Positions 13,491-22,805 of a stretch of DNA of 30,835 nucleotides are shown in pieces (the stretch's first letter is position 1; the number at the start of each line of letters is the position of its first letter). The stretch is from assembly GCA_023387085.1 (NCBI GenBank), contig JAEWIL010000236.1, forward strand, positions 1 to 30,835. The letters run 5' to 3'. The translations under genes were made by a program, and so were the position numbers. This stretch comes from Pseudomonadota bacterium. GTDB taxonomy: Bacteria > Pseudomonadota > Alphaproteobacteria > Sphingomonadales > Sphingomonadaceae. Below the pieces are notes generated by a model, which worked only from the letters and a program-made list of their open reading frames with translations, was not told where the DNA came from and did no database searches.

Positions 13491-15181
13491 ACACGCTGGT
13501 CGTCCGTCCGACCCGGGTACGAACCGCAGGCGTGCGGCAGCAGATATTGCTGACCGCGCAGCAGCGTCTGATGATGCTGATGCTGCTGTTCATGGCGGCA
13601 TTTTTCCTCGTTTCGGTGCGGCTGCTCTATTTTGCGCTGTTCGATACCTCGTCGGGCAACGGCAATGGCGCAGCGGCGTTCGTTCCGGCGCGCGCCGACA
13701 TCGTCGACCGCAACGGTGTGCCGCTCGCGCGCACGATCGACGGCTATTCGATCCGCGTCGTGCCGTCGAAGCTGCTCAATAACCGGCAGTATCTGGCCGA
13801 CGAGCTGGTCAAGATCTTCCCCGACACGCCGCGCGAGGAATTCGTCGCGAAGCTGTCGGGTTCGAAGCCGACCTATATCCGCCGCCGCGCGCTGCCCGAC
13901 CAGGTCGCGGCGGTGAATGCGATCGGCGACGTCGGCTTCGACTTTCCGCGCGAAAAGGAACGGCTCTACCCGCAGCTCACCCTTGCGGCGCAAGTCCTGG
14001 GATTCACCGACGCCGAGGGGCATGGCGTCACGGGGGTCGAGGGCGCCTTCGACAAGCAACTCACCGACAAGGCGACGCGCGGCGATCCGCTCGCGCTGTC
14101 GATCGACGCGCGCGTTCAGGGTGTGCTCGAAAGCGAGCTGTCGAACGCGGTTACCAATCTGGAGGCGATCGGCGGGGCGGGAATCATCCTCGATGTCCAC
14201 ACGGGCGAGGTGCTGGCGATGACCTCGCTGCCGACCTTCAATCCGAACAAGCTGGTCGCCGGGGACGCGCCGGCACGCCGTAACGCCGTGACCTATAATC
14301 TCTATGAGCTGGGATCGGTCGTCAAACCGCTGTCGATCGGCGCCGCGATCGACAGCGGGGTCGTCACCAGCATGGCGAAGCGGTACGACGCGACCAAGCC
14401 TCTCGCGATCGCGGGATTTCACATTCGCGATTCGCATATGATGGGCCGCTGGCTCAACGTCCCCGAGGCCCTGATCCACAGCTCGAACATCGTCACCGCG
14501 CAGATCGCGGACCAGCTCGGCCGCGAGAAGATGGAAGCACTGTTCCGCAGCCTCGAATTCAACAAACGCCCCGAGATCGAACTCAAGGAACGGGCTTTCC
14601 CGCTGTGGCCCAGGGAATGGGGGCGCTTGTCGACGATGACGACCAGCTACGGTCACGGGATCGCGGTGACACCGCTCCATCTCGCCAGCGCCTATGCCGC
14701 GCTCGTCAATGGCGGTATCTGGCGCCCGGCTACGATGCTGAAGCTCGGCGACAAGGCGCCGCCGCAGGGGCACCGCGTCTTCAAGGCTTCGACCAGCGCG
14801 CGTATGCGCCAGCTTTTGCGTCTGATCGTTTCCGACGGCACCGGCCGCCAGGCCGATGCGCCGGGCTTCCGGGTCGGCGGCAAGACCGGCAGCGCCGAAA
14901 AGCCGGGTGTCGGCGGCTATCGCCGTCACTCGCTCGTGTCGACCTTCGCCGCCGTCTTCCCGATGGACAATCCGCGCTATGTCGTGCTTGCGATGATCGA
15001 CGAGCCAAAGGGCAATGCGTTCAGCTCGGGTCAGCGCACCGCGGGCTATACCGTCGCACCGGTGGTCAAGAAGGTGGTGATGCGCGCCGGTCCGATGCTT
15101 GGTGTCTTCCCCGACGAAAGCCGCGACGTCGACGTGTCCGAACTGACCCCGCTGTTGTGGAAGAACGGGGAACGCGAATAA
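13487..15181 (+). CDS. ftsI: Septal peptidoglycan transpeptidase FtsI (PBP3)
   Basis: This 564-residue class B penicillin-binding protein crosslinks septal peptidoglycan in the periplasm. A short cytoplasmic N-terminus and one membrane helix (about residues 27-47) lead to the pedestal domain (RADIVDRNGVPLARTID). The transpeptidase domain has all three motifs: the nucleophile Ser277 in GSVVK, Ser332-Ser-Asn334 in HSSNIV, and Lys466 in GKTGSAEK. Its glycosyltransferase partner FtsW is encoded downstream at 20360. ATG 13487 overlaps the ftsL stop (ATGA), and the TAA stop shares a base with the murE ATG. Confidence 0.97.
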   Translation: MNTLVVRPTRVRTAGVRQQILLTAQQRLMMLMLLFMAAFFLVSVRLLYFALFDTSSGNGNGAAAFVPARADIVDRNGVPLARTIDGYSIRVVPSKLLNNRQYLADELVKIFPDTPREEFVAKLSGSKPTYIRRRALPDQVAAVNAIGDVGFDFPREKERLYPQLTLAAQVLGFTDAEGHGVTGVEGAFDKQLTDKATRGDPLALSIDARVQGVLESELSNAVTNLEAIGGAGIILDVHTGEVLAMTSLPTFNPNKLVAGDAPARRNAVTYNLYELGSVVKPLSIGAAIDSGVVTSMAKRYDATKPLAIAGFHIRDSHMMGRWLNVPEALIHSSNIVTAQIADQLGREKMEALFRSLEFNKRPEIELKERAFPLWPREWGRLSTMTTSYGHGIAVTPLHLASAYAALVNGGIWRPATMLKLGDKAPPQGHRVFKASTSARMRQLLRLIVSDGTGRQADAPGFRVGGKTGSAEKPGVGGYRRHSLVSTFAAVFPMDNPRYVVLAMIDEPKGNAFSSGQRTAGYTVAPVVKKVVMRAGPMLGVFPDESRDVDVSELTPLLWKNGERE

Positions 15182-16620
15182 TGCGCCTCTCCGCGCTGCT
15201 CGACGATCATGGTCTGGCAGGGGTGGACCCGGTGGTGACTGGGCTCGCGATCGATCATCGCAAGGTCGCGCCCGGCACGATTTTCGGCGCCTTCGCCGGC
15301 GAAAAATTCAACGGCGAAGATTTCATTGCCGCGGCGGTGGAAGCCGGTGCGATCGCCGTCGTCGCGCGGCCCGGGGCGAAGGTTGAGGGTGCAGTCCATA
15401 TCGCCGATACGAACCCCCGCCGCGCCTTCGCGCATATCGCGGCGCGTTTCTTCCATCGCTTTCCCGCGACCTGCGTCGCGGTGACCGGGACCAACGGCAA
15501 GACCTCGACGGTCGAGATGACACGCCAGCTCTGGCGGATGGCGGGGTTTCACGCGGCGTCGATCGGCACCCTCGGAATCACGACCTCGAACGACAGCGCC
15601 TCGACGGGGCTGACAACGCCCGACATCGTGACTTTCCTGTCGAACATGTCAGGCCTCGCCGCCGAAGGCGTCACCCACGCAGCATTCGAGGCATCGAGTC
15701 ATGGCCTCGACCAATATCGTACCGAGGGGTTGAAGGTGCGGGCTGCGGCGTTCACGAACCTCAGCCACGATCATCTTGATTATCACGGCACAATGGACGC
15801 CTATCTCGCGGCAAAGCTCCGCCTGTTCACCGAGGTTGTCGAGCAGGACGGGGCGGCGATCGTGTGGGCCGACGACGATTATTCGGCGCCGGTCATCGAA
15901 GCGGTAAAGGCGCGAGGCCTTCAACTGCTCACCGTCGGAACGAAGGGTGAAACCCTGCACCTCGTCTCGCGCGAACCGACCCAACTCGGCCAGTCGCTGG
16001 TCATCGCGGCGGGCGCTCACACGCAAAAGGTCAGCCTGCCGCTGATCGGCGCCTATCAGGTCGCCAACGCGCTCGTCGCGGCGGCGCTCGTCATAGCGAC
16101 CGGCGGCGATGCCCAGCAGACACTCGCCAATCTTGGGCGGCTCCAGCCGGTGCGCGGTCGGCTCGAACGCGCCGCTATCACCCGAACGGGCGCTCCGATC
16201 TATGTCGATTACGCCCACACCCCCGACGCGATCGAAGCCGCGCTCGACGCGCTGCGTCCGCACGCGGCCGGGCGTCTGATCCTCGTCTTCGGCGCGGGCG
16301 GCGACCGCGATCAGGCGAAGCGCCCCGAAATGGGCAAGGTCGCCGCCGCCAAGGCCGACGTGCTGATCATCACCGACGATAACCCGCGCGGCGAAGATCC
16401 CGATGCCATTCGCGCCGCGATTGCCGAGGGCGCGCCGGGTGCCTTGATCGTTGGCGATCGCCGCGCCGCCATCGCCGCCGCCATTGCCGAGGCAAAAGCC
16501 GACGACATCGTCTGTATCGCAGGAAAGGGTCACGAACAGGGGCAGATCGTCGGACGCGGCGATGATATGCGCATTATCCCCTTCGACGATGTCGCCGTCG
16601 CGCGCGAGGCGGCAGCATGA
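15181..16620 (+). CDS. murE: UDP-MurNAc-L-alanyl-D-glutamate:meso-diaminopimelate ligase
   Basis: This 479-residue cytoplasmic ligase adds the third stem residue to the peptidoglycan precursor with ATP. The ATP loop is TGTNGKTSTVE (Lys107). The motif DDNPRGEDP (Asp399-Asn401-Pro402-Arg403) is the known signature for meso-diaminopimelate rather than lysine. YLAAKLRLF holds the lysine that is carbamylated in the family, and YVDYAHTPDAIE is also typical. ATG 15181 shares its A with the ftsI stop (TAATG), so the true start is not the longer frame upstream. It overlaps murF by 4 bases. Confidence 0.97.
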   Translation: MRLSALLDDHGLAGVDPVVTGLAIDHRKVAPGTIFGAFAGEKFNGEDFIAAAVEAGAIAVVARPGAKVEGAVHIADTNPRRAFAHIAARFFHRFPATCVAVTGTNGKTSTVEMTRQLWRMAGFHAASIGTLGITTSNDSASTGLTTPDIVTFLSNMSGLAAEGVTHAAFEASSHGLDQYRTEGLKVRAAAFTNLSHDHLDYHGTMDAYLAAKLRLFTEVVEQDGAAIVWADDDYSAPVIEAVKARGLQLLTVGTKGETLHLVSREPTQLGQSLVIAAGAHTQKVSLPLIGAYQVANALVAAALVIATGGDAQQTLANLGRLQPVRGRLERAAITRTGAPIYVDYAHTPDAIEAALDALRPHAAGRLILVFGAGGDRDQAKRPEMGKVAAAKADVLIITDDNPRGEDPDAIRAAIAEGAPGALIVGDRRAAIAAAIAEAKADDIVCIAGKGHEQGQIVGRGDDMRIIPFDDVAVAREAAA

Positions 16621-17993
16621 ACCCGCTCTGGACCGCGCGCGCCATTGCTGCTGCCACCGGAGGTGCCGCCAGCGGCGACTTCACCGTGCAGGGGGTCGCC
16701 TTCGATTCGCGCGAAGTAACGAAAGGCGATCTCTTCATCGCGATGAAGGGCGAGGCGGCGGACGGGCACCAGTTCATCGACAAGGCGATCGCCGCGGGCG
16801 CCGCCGGCATCATCTGCGAGACCGCGATCGACCATCCGCACGTTCGCGTTGCCGACAGCGCCGCGGCCTTGAACGCGCTGGGTGTTGCTTCGCGTGCGCG
16901 CAGCCATGGGCGCATCGTCGGCGTCACCGGCTCGGCGGGCAAGACCGGCACCAAGGAGGCGCTGTTCGCCGCGCTCGACCGCTTCCGCCCGGGGAAAGCG
17001 CATCGCTCGATAAAAAGCTACAACAACCATGTCGGCGTGCCATTGAGCCTCGCGCGTATGCCCTCGACCGCCGACTTCGGCGTATTCGAGATGGGGATGA
17101 ACCACGCCGGCGAACTCGCCGCGCTGACCCGGATGGTCCGCCCGCACGTCGCGATCGTCACCACGATCGCGCCGGCGCATATGGAATATTTCGGCAGCGA
17201 AGAGGCTATCGCCGACGCGAAGGGTGAAATCTTCGAGGGGCTCGAACCCGGCGGCACGGCAATCCTGCCGTTCGACAGCCCGCACTATGCCCGGCTCCGC
17301 GCCAAGGCCGAGCGCCACGCCGCGCACATCGTCAGCTTCGGTCTTGGCGAGGGTGCCGATGTGCGCGCGGTCGACTGGCTCTCCGACGGGCAGGGCGGCT
17401 CGCTGGTTACCGCGCAGGTTCAGGATGCTTTGCTCTGCTTCACCATCGCGCAGGCGGGGTCCCACTGGGTATCGAATGCGATGGCCGTCCTCGCGGCGGT
17501 AAAGGCGGTCGGCGGCGACCTGCCCGCGGCGGGGCTGGCCTTTGCCGAGATGGGCGGGCTCGCGGGCCGCGGCGCGCGCCACCGGGTCGGGGTGCCGGGG
17601 GGCGCGATCCTTGTCATCGATGAAAGCTATAACGCCAACCCGGCCTCGATGGCCGCGACGATCGGGCTGCTCGGGAGCGAATCCGGCGGGCGCAAGGTCG
17701 CGATTCTCGGGGCGATGAAGGAACTCGGTCCGGGCGCCGAGGCCTATCATGCCGGCCTCGCGGCTCCGCTCGTCGCGGCCGGGGTGCAATTCGCCCTGCT
17801 TGTCGGCGAAGAGATGGCGCCGCTCGCCAAAGCGCTTGAGGGGCGGATCGATTTCGAGCATGTGCCCGCGCACCCGGCCGCGACCGCGCGGCTGAAGGAC
17901 GTGATCCGGCCCGGCGATACGGTGCTGGTCAAGGGATCGAACAGCGTTGGCCTGTCGCATGTCGTGACGGCGCTGACCAACGGGGACTATTGA
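16617..17993 (+). CDS. murF: UDP-MurNAc-tripeptide:D-alanyl-D-alanine ligase
   Basis: This 458-residue ligase adds D-Ala-D-Ala to the UDP-MurNAc tripeptide, the last cytoplasmic step before the lipid stage. The N-terminal FDSREVTKGDLFIAMKG matches the MurE/MurF substrate domain. The ATP loop is TGSAGKTGTKEAL (Lys109), and the family signature DESYNANPASM lies near residue 340. The Ddl enzyme encoded at 25128 supplies its substrate. It overlaps murE (ATGA) and shares one base with the mraY ATG. Confidence 0.97.
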   Translation: MNPLWTARAIAAATGGAASGDFTVQGVAFDSREVTKGDLFIAMKGEAADGHQFIDKAIAAGAAGIICETAIDHPHVRVADSAAALNALGVASRARSHGRIVGVTGSAGKTGTKEALFAALDRFRPGKAHRSIKSYNNHVGVPLSLARMPSTADFGVFEMGMNHAGELAALTRMVRPHVAIVTTIAPAHMEYFGSEEAIADAKGEIFEGLEPGGTAILPFDSPHYARLRAKAERHAAHIVSFGLGEGADVRAVDWLSDGQGGSLVTAQVQDALLCFTIAQAGSHWVSNAMAVLAAVKAVGGDLPAAGLAFAEMGGLAGRGARHRVGVPGGAILVIDESYNANPASMAATIGLLGSESGGRKVAILGAMKELGPGAEAYHAGLAAPLVAAGVQFALLVGEEMAPLAKALEGRIDFEHVPAHPAATARLKDVIRPGDTVLVKGSNSVGLSHVVTALTNGDY

Positions 17994-19063
17994 TGCTATA
18001 TTGGCTGGCGGAATGGCTTGGCTTTCCGGGGGCTCTGAACCTCATCCGTTATCTGAGCTTTCGCTCGGGCGCGGCGGTGGCGACCGCGTTGATCATCGGC
18101 CTGTGGATCGGGCCGCGCTTCATCCTGATGCTGCGCATGCGGCAGGGGAAGGGGCAACCGATCCGCGACGACGGTCCGCAGAGCCATCTCGCGAAAAAGG
18201 GCACGCCGACGATGGGCGGGCTGATGATCCTGATTTCGCTGATGGTCTCGGCGCTGCTGTGGATGGATTTGTCGAACCGGTTCGTCTGGGCGTGTCTGTT
18301 CGTGACGGCAGGCTTCGCGGCGGTCGGTTTCCTCGACGATCTCGACAAGGTTACCAAGGCCAGCCACCGCGGAATTCCCGGGCGCGTGCGCCTGCTGGTC
18401 GAATTCGCGATCGCCGCGGTCGCGGTGCTGCTCATCGTGTCGCGCACCGGCACCGACCTGTATCTGCCCTTTTTCAGCGGCGTCGTGATTCCGCTCGGGC
18501 CCTTCTATTATGTCTTCGCGATGGTGCTCATCGTCGGCTTCGGCAATGCGGTGAACCTGACCGACGGGCTCGACGGCCTCGCGACGTTCCCGGTGATGAT
18601 CGCCAGCCTCGCTTTCCTCGTCATCGTCTATCTGTCGGGTAACGTGAAATTCGCCGGTTATCTCGGCATCCCGCATGTACCGGGGGCGGGCGAACTCGCG
18701 ATCTTTTCGGCCGCGATCATCGGTGCCTGCCTTGCTTTCCTGTGGTTCAATGCGCCGCCCGCGGCGGTCTTCATGGGCGACACCGGTAGTCTCGCGCTCG
18801 GCGGCGCGCTTGCCACCGTTGCGGTGACCGCGCAGCATGAACTCGTCCTCGTCCTCGTCGGCGGGCTCTTCGTCGTCGAGGCGCTGTCGGTCATCATCCA
18901 GGTCTTCTGGTACAAGCGAACGGGCAAGCGCGTCTTCCGCATGGCGCCGATCCACCATCATTTCGAGCAGCTCGGCTGGCCTGAGTCGACGGTCGTGATC
19001 CGCTTCTGGATCGTCTCGATCGTCCTCGCGCTCGCGGGGCTCGCGACGCTCAAGCTCCGGTGA
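17993..19063 (+). CDS. mraY: Phospho-N-acetylmuramoyl-pentapeptide transferase
   Basis: This 356-residue polytopic inner membrane enzyme moves phospho-MurNAc-pentapeptide to undecaprenyl phosphate, making lipid I. Landmarks seen are KKGTPTMGGLMIL, the metal- and substrate-binding VGFLDDLDKV, GNAVNLTDGLDGLA, FNAPPAAVFMGDTGSLALGG and the triple-His loop MAPIHHHFEQLGWPE. About ten membrane helices are evident. The ATG at 17993 in TGATG is preferred over the TTG one codon earlier. The stop overlaps the murD GTG start. Confidence 0.97.
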   Translation: MLYWLAEWLGFPGALNLIRYLSFRSGAAVATALIIGLWIGPRFILMLRMRQGKGQPIRDDGPQSHLAKKGTPTMGGLMILISLMVSALLWMDLSNRFVWACLFVTAGFAAVGFLDDLDKVTKASHRGIPGRVRLLVEFAIAAVAVLLIVSRTGTDLYLPFFSGVVIPLGPFYYVFAMVLIVGFGNAVNLTDGLDGLATFPVMIASLAFLVIVYLSGNVKFAGYLGIPHVPGAGELAIFSAAIIGACLAFLWFNAPPAAVFMGDTGSLALGGALATVAVTAQHELVLVLVGGLFVVEALSVIIQVFWYKRTGKRVFRMAPIHHHFEQLGWPESTVVIRFWIVSIVLALAGLATLKLR

Positions 19064-20367
19064 TCACCTCGCGCGCCTTTGCCGGTCGCCGCTATGCGGT
19101 GCTGGGGCTGGCGCGCTCGGGTCTCGCGACTGTCGAGGCGCTCGTCGCCAGCGGCGCCGGCGTGACCGCGTGGGACGACCGCGAGGATGCACGCGACGAG
19201 GCGATGATGCTCAACGCCGATATCGGCAACCCGCTCGAAATCGATCTCGTCGGCTTCGCGGGCGTCGTCGTTTCGCCGGGCGTCCCGCTCAACCGCCACC
19301 CGATCGCCGCGCATGCGCGCGAGGCACATGTGCCCGTGATCGGCGATATCGAATTATTCGCCGAAGCGCGCGTCGACCTGCCGCCGCACAAGGTCGTCGG
19401 CATCACCGGTACCAACGGCAAGTCGACCGTCACCGCGCTCGTCACCCACATGCTCGAAAACGCAGGCGTCCCGGCGTTGATGGGGGGCAATATCGGCCTG
19501 CCGATCCTGACCCGCGAGCCGCTCCCCGAAGGCGGCGTATATGTGCTCGAACTGTCGAGCTACCAGATCGATCTCGCGCACAGCCTCGCCTGCGACGTCG
19601 CGGTGCTGACGAACCTGACCCCCGACCATCTCGACCGCTACGACGGCTTTGCAGGCTATGCAGCGTCGAAGGCACGGCTCTTCTCGCTCCAGCACCAGGA
19701 TCAGGTCGCGATCGTCGCGGTCGACGACGACCCGTCGAGGATGATCGCGGGGCGCATCAACCACCGGCTCTACCGCGTCTCGGCCAAGGACATCGACCCC
19801 GCCGATCAGATGCGCTGGCCCGCGCTGCAAGGGCCGCACAACGCCCAGAACGCGGTCTGCGCGATCGCGATATGCCGCGTACTGGGGCTGGATGACGAGC
19901 AGATCGAACGCGGCCTCGCGACCTACAAGTCGCTGCCGCACCGGATGGAATTGGTCGGCGAAGCCGCTGGCGCCCGCTGGTTCAACGACAGCAAGGCGAC
20001 CAACGCGGCTTCCGCTGCACCGGCGCTGGCGGCCTTTCCGCCGGCGCCGGACCAGCGTGTGCACTGGATTGCCGGGGGGCAGGCAAAGGGCGACGGGCTC
20101 GGCGCATGCCGCCCCTGGTTTCCGCACGTCAAGCGCGCCTATCTGATCGGCGAGGCGATGGAGCCCTTCGCGGCCGAGATCGGCGGGGCGATTCCGGTCG
20201 ATCGATCGGGCGACCTCGCGACCGCGGTTGCGCATGCCGCCGCCGCCGCCGAACCGGGCGATATCGTGCTGTTGTCGCCGGCCTGCGCGTCGTTCGACCA
20301 GTTCAGGGATTATGAACAGCGCGGCGACGCGTTCCGCGAGTTGGTCCGGGCGCTGGGGCATGGGTGA
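19060..20367 (+). CDS. murD: UDP-MurNAc-L-alanine:D-glutamate ligase
   Basis: This 435-residue ligase adds D-Glu to UDP-MurNAc-L-Ala. The N-terminal YAVLGLARSGLATVEAL is the uracil-nucleotide domain. The ATP loop is TGTNGKSTVTAL (Lys121). LELSSYQID, NLTPDHLDRY, LPHRMELVGE, NDSKATN and the C-terminal LLSPACASFDQFRDYEQRGDAFRELV are all typical. It starts with GTG in a GTGA overlap with mraY; no ATG gives a better N-terminus. Its end overlaps the chosen ftsW start by 8 bases. Confidence 0.97.
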   Translation: MITSRAFAGRRYAVLGLARSGLATVEALVASGAGVTAWDDREDARDEAMMLNADIGNPLEIDLVGFAGVVVSPGVPLNRHPIAAHAREAHVPVIGDIELFAEARVDLPPHKVVGITGTNGKSTVTALVTHMLENAGVPALMGGNIGLPILTREPLPEGGVYVLELSSYQIDLAHSLACDVAVLTNLTPDHLDRYDGFAGYAASKARLFSLQHQDQVAIVAVDDDPSRMIAGRINHRLYRVSAKDIDPADQMRWPALQGPHNAQNAVCAIAICRVLGLDDEQIERGLATYKSLPHRMELVGEAAGARWFNDSKATNAASAAPALAAFPPAPDQRVHWIAGGQAKGDGLGACRPWFPHVKRAYLIGEAMEPFAAEIGGAIPVDRSGDLATAVAHAAAAAEPGDIVLLSPACASFDQFRDYEQRGDAFRELVRALGHG

Positions 20368-21610
20368 CGATATGGGCGGGGGCACTGACAATATGGACGC
20401 GACCGAACGGCCGGTCATCGCCGCCACGACACGCAGCGCGAAACGCCGTGGCCCGCGCCTCAGCCGCGCCGACCGCACGCCGCTCGGCCTGTGGTTCTGG
20501 GAGATCGACCGCGTTCTGCTGCTGCTCGTCTCGATGCTGATCGCGACGGGCCTCGTCGCGGTGGCGGCGGCGTCGCCGGTCGCCGCGCAAAAGCTGTCGA
20601 CCACGACCGCCAGTCTCGATCCGCTCTATTATTTCTATCGCCAACTCATGTGGGTGATCGTCGGCGTGCCGGTGATGGTCGCGGTGTCGATGCTGCCGAA
20701 GGCGCAGGCGCGGCGGTTTGCCATTTATGGTACGATAGCCTTTCTGTTCCTGCTGTTCATGGTGCCGCTGATCGGCACTTCGGTAAACGGCGCGCAACGG
20801 TGGATTGGCAGCGGCGTTTTCCGGCTCCAGCCCTCCGAATTCCTCAAGCCTTTCTTCGCGGTCTCGCTCGCCTGGGTGCTGTCGCTGCGCCTGCACGATC
20901 AGACCTTGCCCGTCGTGCCGCTGTCCTTTGTGCTGACCGGGATCATCGGCGTGCTCCTTATGGGGCAACCCGACCTTGGCCAGACGATCATCTTCATCGG
21001 GACGTGGCTGGTGCTGGTGATGGTCGCGGGGCTTTCGATGCGGATCATCGGCATTCTCGCGGCGAGCGGGCTCGCCGGGCTCGTCGTCGCCTATTTTACC
21101 TATTCGGTCGCGCATCAGCGCATCAACAGCTGGCTGTTCGGCGAGGGCGACAGCTTTCAGGAGGACCGCGCGCACGCGACGATCACCGCGGGCGGGCTGA
21201 TCGGCACCGGCCCCGGCGCCGGTCTCGCCAAGTTCAAGCTGCCCGAGGCGCACACGGATTATATCTTCTCGGTAATCGGCGAGGAGTTCGGGATCATCGC
21301 CTGCATCGCCATCGCGGTGCTGTTCCTCGCGATCATCGTTCGCGTCCTCGTTCGCCTGCTCGACGAGGAAGACAGCTTCCTGATCCTCGCGGTCGCGGGC
21401 CTGATCGCGCAGTTCGGCGGGCAGGCGACGATCAACATGGCGGTGAACACCCAGCTCTTTCCGTCGAAGGGGATGACGCTGCCGTTCATCAGCTACGGCG
21501 GCTCCTCCTTCATCGCCTTGTCGATCGGCATGGGTTTGCTCTTGTCGCTGACCCGCAGGAACCCCTATGCGGCGCGGGTGTCGATGACCCGCAACTGGAA
21601 CAAGCGATGA
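20360..21610 (+). CDS. ftsW: Septal peptidoglycan polymerase FtsW
   Basis: This protein of up to 416 residues is a SEDS-family glycosyltransferase that polymerises lipid II at the septum with FtsI. About ten membrane helices follow a basic cytoplasmic N-terminus. Family landmarks are GVPVMVAVSMLP, NGAQRWIGSGVFRLQPSEFLK, LMGQPDLGQTIIF, the extracellular LPEAHTDYIFSVIGEEFG (its Asp aligns with the proposed catalytic Asp), and LPFISYGGSSFIALSIGMGLLLSL. The start is uncertain: ATG 20360 overlaps murD by 8 bases, while ATG 20372 and ATG 20393 (after GGCGGGGGC) are alternatives and change only the first 4 or 11 residues. Confidence 0.95.
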   Translation: MGDDMGGGTDNMDATERPVIAATTRSAKRRGPRLSRADRTPLGLWFWEIDRVLLLLVSMLIATGLVAVAAASPVAAQKLSTTTASLDPLYYFYRQLMWVIVGVPVMVAVSMLPKAQARRFAIYGTIAFLFLLFMVPLIGTSVNGAQRWIGSGVFRLQPSEFLKPFFAVSLAWVLSLRLHDQTLPVVPLSFVLTGIIGVLLMGQPDLGQTIIFIGTWLVLVMVAGLSMRIIGILAASGLAGLVVAYFTYSVAHQRINSWLFGEGDSFQEDRAHATITAGGLIGTGPGAGLAKFKLPEAHTDYIFSVIGEEFGIIACIAIAVLFLAIIVRVLVRLLDEEDSFLILAVAGLIAQFGGQATINMAVNTQLFPSKGMTLPFISYGGSSFIALSIGMGLLLSLTRRNPYAARVSMTRNWNKR

Positions 21611-21620
21611 GCGCCGAACG

Positions 21621-22805
21621 ATGACAGCAACGCGCCACTTTCTGCTCGCCGCCGGGGGTACCGGCGGCCATATGCTGCCCGCTTATGCCCTCGCGGGCGA
21701 ACTGATCGCGCGCGGACACCGCGTTGCGCTGGTCAGCGACGACCGCGGATTGAAGATTCCCGGCGCCCCTGCCGAGCTCGAAACACACGTGCTCCCTGCG
21801 GGCCGCGTGCACGGCGGGCCTATCGGCTGGATCAAGGCGGCGCTCGCGATCCGCAAGGGACGCCGGCAGGCGATCGATCTGATCCGTAGCTTTGACCCGG
21901 CGGTCGTCGTCGGCTTCGGCGGCTATCCTTCGCTTCCCAGCCTGCTCGCTGCCGGCACAGTGAAGCGCCCGCGCGTCATCCACGAACAGAATGCCGTCCT
22001 CGGCCGCGTCAACCGGCTGATGGCGCCGCGGGTCGATGCTGTCGCGGTCGCCTATCGCAATATCCAGCGCTTCCCCGCCGGGCACGAGATGAAGCTGCAT
22101 GTCACCGGCAATCCGGTGCGCGACGAGATTGTCGCGATCCGCGAAGATGGCTTTCCGCCGCTGCCCGAGGACGGTATCTTTCGTCTGCTCGTCGTCGGCG
22201 GCAGCCTCGGCGCGACAGTCCTGAGCGACGTCGTTCCCGCCGCGATCGCGATGCTGCCGCGCGCCTTGCTCGACCGGCTCCAGATCGTGCAGCAGGCCCG
22301 CGAGGACGATATCGAGGCGGTGCGCGCCAAATATGCCGAACTTGGCGTCGCCGCCGAATGCGCGCCCTACATCGCCGATTTCCCCGAACGCCTCCGCTGG
22401 GCGCATATGGTGATCGCTCGCGCGGGCGCATCGACGGTCGCCGAGCTTGCATGCGCCGGACGGCCCGCGATCTTCGTTCCCTATCCCAGCGCGATGGATG
22501 ATCATCAGACCTATAATGTCGTCGATCTGGTTCAGGCGGGTGGGGCGATCTCCGTCCAGCAGCCCGATTTCACCGCCGCCGTGGTGGCGAAGCATATCCA
22601 GCGCATGGCGCTCGAGCCCGGCGCGCTCGAAGAGGCTGCCGAGCGGGCGGCAAGCTGCGGGCTTCCCGATGCGACGCGCGATCTTGCCGATCTGGTCGAA
22701 TCCTTTGCCGCGCCGCCGATGATGGACGTGATCCGCGTCGGCACGGGTTCGCGCAGCGCCGCGGTCGCCGCCGGTGTCGCCGCGACCCGGACGGGAGACG
22801 CCTGA
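21621..22805 (+). CDS. murG: UDP-GlcNAc:lipid I N-acetylglucosaminyltransferase
   Basis: This 394-residue peripheral membrane GT28-family enzyme turns lipid I into lipid II on the cytoplasmic face. It shows GGTGGHMLPAYALAGEL at the N-terminus, GFGGYPSLPSL, HEQNAVLGRVNR, the nucleotide-sugar motif RAGASTVAELACAGRPAIFVPYP and DDHQTYNVVD. A C-terminal tail of about 30 residues (from MMDVIRVGTG on) goes beyond the E. coli length of 355. The ATG is 10 bases after the ftsW stop and lacks a good ribosome binding site; a five-codon reading frame bridges the two genes. Confidence 0.97.
   Translation: MTATRHFLLAAGGTGGHMLPAYALAGELIARGHRVALVSDDRGLKIPGAPAELETHVLPAGRVHGGPIGWIKAALAIRKGRRQAIDLIRSFDPAVVVGFGGYPSLPSLLAAGTVKRPRVIHEQNAVLGRVNRLMAPRVDAVAVAYRNIQRFPAGHEMKLHVTGNPVRDEIVAIREDGFPPLPEDGIFRLLVVGGSLGATVLSDVVPAAIAMLPRALLDRLQIVQQAREDDIEAVRAKYAELGVAAECAPYIADFPERLRWAHMVIARAGASTVAELACAGRPAIFVPYPSAMDDHQTYNVVDLVQAGGAISVQQPDFTAAVVAKHIQRMALEPGALEEAAERAASCGLPDATRDLADLVESFAAPPMMDVIRVGTGSRSAAVAAGVAATRTGDA

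Noticed and set aside
13409..14929. A 506-codon open frame on the minus strand opposite ftsI
   Set aside because: Antisense to ftsI, which has all penicillin-binding motifs; the translation is Arg- and Asp-rich without any motif.
14605..15180. In-frame upstream extension of murE
   Set aside because: It overlaps ftsI out of frame for 576 bases and lacks Mur ligase similarity; ATG 15181 gives the normal N-terminus and a TAATG junction.
16530..17960. A 476-codon open frame on the minus strand opposite murF
   Set aside because: Shadow of murF in a GC-rich genome; no recognisable protein features.
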